NCBI GenBank assembly: GCA_035578155.1
Contig: JAPWDM010000071.1
Location: 434,001-498,000 of the forward strand
DNA from: Brachynemurus nebulosus
Lineage: Eukaryota > Arthropoda > Insecta > Neuroptera > Myrmeleontidae
Reading direction: 5' to 3'
DNA length: 64,000 bases
The notes below the pieces were generated by a model. The model made no database searches and was not told the DNA's origin. It saw only the letters and a program-made list of their open reading frames with translations. Numbering within the stretch: position 1 is the first letter of the stretch; every line of letters starts with the position of its first letter. A program made the position numbers and the translations under genes. Shown here piece after piece: positions 61,285-64,000 of this stretch.

Positions 61285-62090
61285 AAAGTAGCGAGGTCAC
61301 AGAAGTAGTAAGGTTACAACAGTTCTGTACCAAAGTAATAAGATTACAGCGGTTCTATACTAAAAGTAGTAAGGTTACAGTGGTTCTGTACCAAAAAAAG
61401 TAAGGTTACAGCGGTTCTATACCAATAGTAGTACGGTTACAGCGGTTCTATACTAAAAGTAGTAAGGTTACAGTGGTTCTGTACCAAAAAAAGTAAGGTT
61501 ACAGCGGTTCTATACCAAAAGTAGTACGGTTACAGCGGTTCTGTACCTACCAAAAGTAATAAGATTACAGCGGTTCTATACTAAAAGTAGTAAGGTTACA
61601 GCGGTTCTATACCAAAAGTAGTAAGGTTACAGCGATTCTGTACTAGAAGTAATAAGATTACAGCGGTTCTATACTAAAAGTAGTAAGGTTACAGCGGTTC
61701 TATACCAAAAGTAGTAAGGTTACAGCGATTCTGTACTAAAAGTAATAAGATTACAGCGGTTCTATACTAAAAGTGGTAACGTTGCAGTGGTTCTGTACCA
61801 AAAAAGTAAGGTTACAGCGGTTCTATACCAAAAGTAGTAAGGTTACAGAGGTTCTGTACCAAAAGTAGTAAGGTTGCAGCGGTTCTGTACCAAAAGTAGT
61901 CAGGTTACAGCGGTTCTGTACCAAAAGTAGTAAGGTTACAGCGGTTCTGTAATCTGTACCAAATCTAGTAAGGTTACAGCATTTCTGTATCGAAGATAAT
62001 AACGTCACAGCAGTTCTGTACCAAAAGTAGTCAAATTACAGTGATTCTATACCAAAAACAGTAAGATTATCACGATACTAAAAAAATTGC
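61285..62090. repeat. 31-bp minisatellite with 93-bp higher-order units
   Basis: About 24-26 copies of AAGGTTACAGCGGTTCTGTA plus CCAAAAGTAGT. Adjacent units alternate variants (GTACC/ATACC/ATACT; GGTTAC/GATTAC). Triplets repeat almost exactly: 61558-61650 against 61651-61743, and roughly 61350-61442 against 61443-61535. Open frames on the - strand cover only part of it, so it is not coding. Confidence 0.95.
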
Positions 62091-62179
62091 GAAAACTAAA
62101 TAAAAATCACCTACGAATATGCATTTTTTAATTCGAATGGTAACTTTATAATATAAAAGTGAAAATAACCATTTTACAG

Positions 62180-62206
62180 CAATTTTTTTTTTTTTTTTTT
62201 TTTTTT
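62180..62206. repeat. Poly-T tract
   Basis: About 27 consecutive T residues. Similar homopolymers lie at 53169-53192 (T) and 18121-18139 (A). Confidence 0.9.
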
Positions 62207-62285
62207 GGAAAACCACAATCCCATAAGGATTTACCATTTTCTCAGAATTTATACACCGTTCGCATGTCGATCATTCTACCTGTAA

Positions 62286-62433
62286 TGCGCTGTTTACACA
62301 CTGATAAGTGCGAGTGCGACTGCTTACTTCAAATGGTTTAGAATTGCATTTAAGTACTGTTTTGATATACTGAAACGTAATTTTAGGCGTGTTTGTAGTA
62401 AGCACTTACACTAATCAATGTGTAAACGGGCTA
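62286..62433. mobile_element. Harbinger-type MITE
   Basis: TGCGCTGTTTACACACTGAT and the reverse complement of the right end, TAGCCCGTTTACACATTGAT, align closely. TAA is duplicated at 62283-62285 and 62434-62436, the PIF/Harbinger target. 148 bp, non-coding. Confidence 0.8.
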
Positions 62434-62787
62434 TAACTGTACGAGTCTATACAATGTAAAAGTATAGTGACATGCAATAAATTGTTATATTATTATACGA
62501 AATTTGTTTAAAAGCCCCGCAAGTTAACCTTCCACCGAGCCGCGCTTTTGATCGAACCGGAATACCTATATATATTTTAAATAGTATGCCTAACATGTAC
62601 GACAAAACAAAAAAAAAATGAAAAAAACTGCAAAAACATCAGTACATGACTTAGTCCGTTTGTATCCACAACTACATTCAATTAAGAAAACTGAGGATAC
62701 CAATCGATAAATGGGACAAAATATTAGTGAGACATAACTAACTCAACTCTATTACCCGTTCTGCCGCACTCGATACGGGCACACATA

Positions 62788-63707
62788 GGGGACGGACGGG
62801 CAAGATGGAGAGGTCGGACAAAAAGAATAATAGCCTAATTGAGCTAGTTAGATGTATGATTGACTCAGATCCAATGTCATCCGCTTCTTCACTTTGCACT
62901 TAATGGGATCATTTGTCAAAAGGGGGCACTGTAGTTTATTTGCGTGTGTAGTGACTGAAAAACTGTTTTGACGAGAAAAAACACAATAAATAGAGGTAAG
63001 TAATTTACCAATTATTTCTTTGTATATTGTAATTATTTATTTTTAATGATTTCTGTGCTCGTATTTAGTTTAGAACAAATTTGTGCTCATATTTAGTTTG
63101 AATTAGTTTGTAATTGTAGGTTAAGTTAGTTAAAAATGTGCTTGGCGGGCAAAATGGAGTCAGGCAAAATGAATAATAAAATGAAGCTTCTCAAGTCAAA
63201 AGGAAAATTCCAATGAAAAAGAAAAGAAAATTCGCTTAATAAAGATAGAGTCAATCAAAGAAAATCAGAAGGAGAATTATTTTTGTACTGTCTGCCAAGA
63301 AAAATACATATATCCGCAATAGAAGACTGGATACAGTATAATTTTTGCCAGGAATGGATCCATGAAGCGTGTTCTTTATACACAAGTCGATCGTCCTTTT
63401 GCGATCGTCGTCGTCGTCCTTTTGCGATAATTGCGACGATTAATTTATTCATTTTCATTAGTATTAGTTTTGCCCGTCCAAGATATTCATTTTACCCGCC
63501 CTAGCAGGGCACAAAGAATAATTGCAACTTTTTTTTTCAAGTGATTTTTAATGTGGTAAGATAAGAATTTTTGTTAATTTTCTGTTTACTTTATCAATCT
63601 TAAGTAACTGAAGACTTGTCGATCTTGAGATAAATAAATAATTTTATTGTAATCTCATACTTTTCTTAGAGATCAAATTAGCATATCTTTCTTGCCCGTC
63701 CGTCCCC
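62788..63707. mobile_element. TA-target element with reiterated CGGGCAAGATGG motif
   Basis: TA (62786-62787) precedes GGGGACGGACGGGCAAGATG, and CTTGCCCGTCCGTCCCC is followed by TA (63708-63709). Internal copies include GGCGGGCAAAATGGAGTCAG near 63145 and inverse copies at 63470-63505. The 67- and 73-codon frames at 63255-63504 are unrecognised and overlap these motifs. 920 bp. Confidence 0.88.
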
Positions 63708-64000
63708 TATATAGTCAATAGGTACGTATCTATTAGTTCAGTCAATAAGAAATCAAATAGAAGATTTAATACCTCTTCCATCCAAATGCAATATTAAAAA
63801 AGTCACGTTTTCAATAAAAATGTTTGGCTCATTTTTAATTACTTAGATAGATGAATATAAATGGTACAGATGTATACGTACGTATTAAACATACATTTTT
63901 CAAAATCGCTATGACGCGATATAATTGAAAAAAATATAACAAGGACACACACAATCAATAACATTGTGGAGGAGTATATCGGATGCACTCACTTAAAAAA

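Noticed and set aside
61823..62008. Repeat protein on the - strand of the minisatellite
   Set aside because: The 31-bp unit shifts frame and most of the array is closed; only a few units happen to be open.
61285..62090. CRISPR-like array
   Set aside because: Units are contiguous without unique spacers; this is a minisatellite in eukaryotic DNA.

Overview
This window looks like gene-poor, AT-rich, repeat-dense eukaryotic DNA, most probably from an insect. An aphid-like or other sternorrhynchan hemipteran is my guess from sequence texture (frequent GTAGGTAC-type motifs, strong AT bias, many short hAT, pogo and TA-target elements). Nothing here proves the order. There are no operons, bacterial signals, tRNA or rRNA genes, or CRISPR arrays that I can support.

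Host coding content is almost absent. The one convincing host exon is 18631-18832 on the + strand. It encodes a cysteine-rich PAN/apple module with a clean splice acceptor and donor, of the kind found in insect PAN+ZP apical extracellular matrix proteins. If so, much of the window is intron of that gene or intergenic DNA. A weak 72-bp candidate exon lies at 35576-35647. Two retrotransposon gene tails face each other at 37407-38862: a + strand C-terminal remnant of a LINE-type reverse transcriptase, and a - strand zinc-knuckle plus restriction-like endonuclease (RLE) tail of an R2/R4-type element that begins exactly at an (ATT)n tract.

Nearly everything else that can be named is a non-autonomous DNA transposon, many still with readable target-site duplications (TSDs). 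hAT-type elements (8-bp TSD): 846-1228, 2606-3987, 4829-5890, 13911-14322, 21763-22700, 25870-26339, 36004-36497, 45008-45718 and 48834-49154, plus 29454-31158 without a TSD. TTAA-target (piggyBac-type): 20882-21721 and 29773-30348. pogo/Tigger-like (TA target, CAG or CAC termini): 24234-24598, 44537-44784, 57817-58029 and 59187-60107. Other TA-target inverted-repeat elements: 3156-3743, 40490-40938, 52651-52799 and 54042-54910. A group of about 0.9-kb TA-target elements has G-rich ends and reiterates its terminal motif internally: 11092-12028, 32976-33885 and 62788-63707, with a short possible relative at 51038-51324. Harbinger-like (3-bp target): 62286-62433 and possibly 52272-52992. Several are nested, giving a readable order of insertion.

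The most unusual items are: (i) two hairpins inside the pogo-like element at 59187-60107 that differ by mirrored changes in both arms; (ii) a three-copy hAT MITE family made largely of CAAGAC/GTCTTG hexamers; (iii) the G-rich TA-target families with shared terminal architecture; (iv) a 31-bp minisatellite at 61285-62090 with a 93-bp higher-order period; (v) the R2/R4-type tail joined to (ATT)n. I found no convincing multi-gene system in the window.
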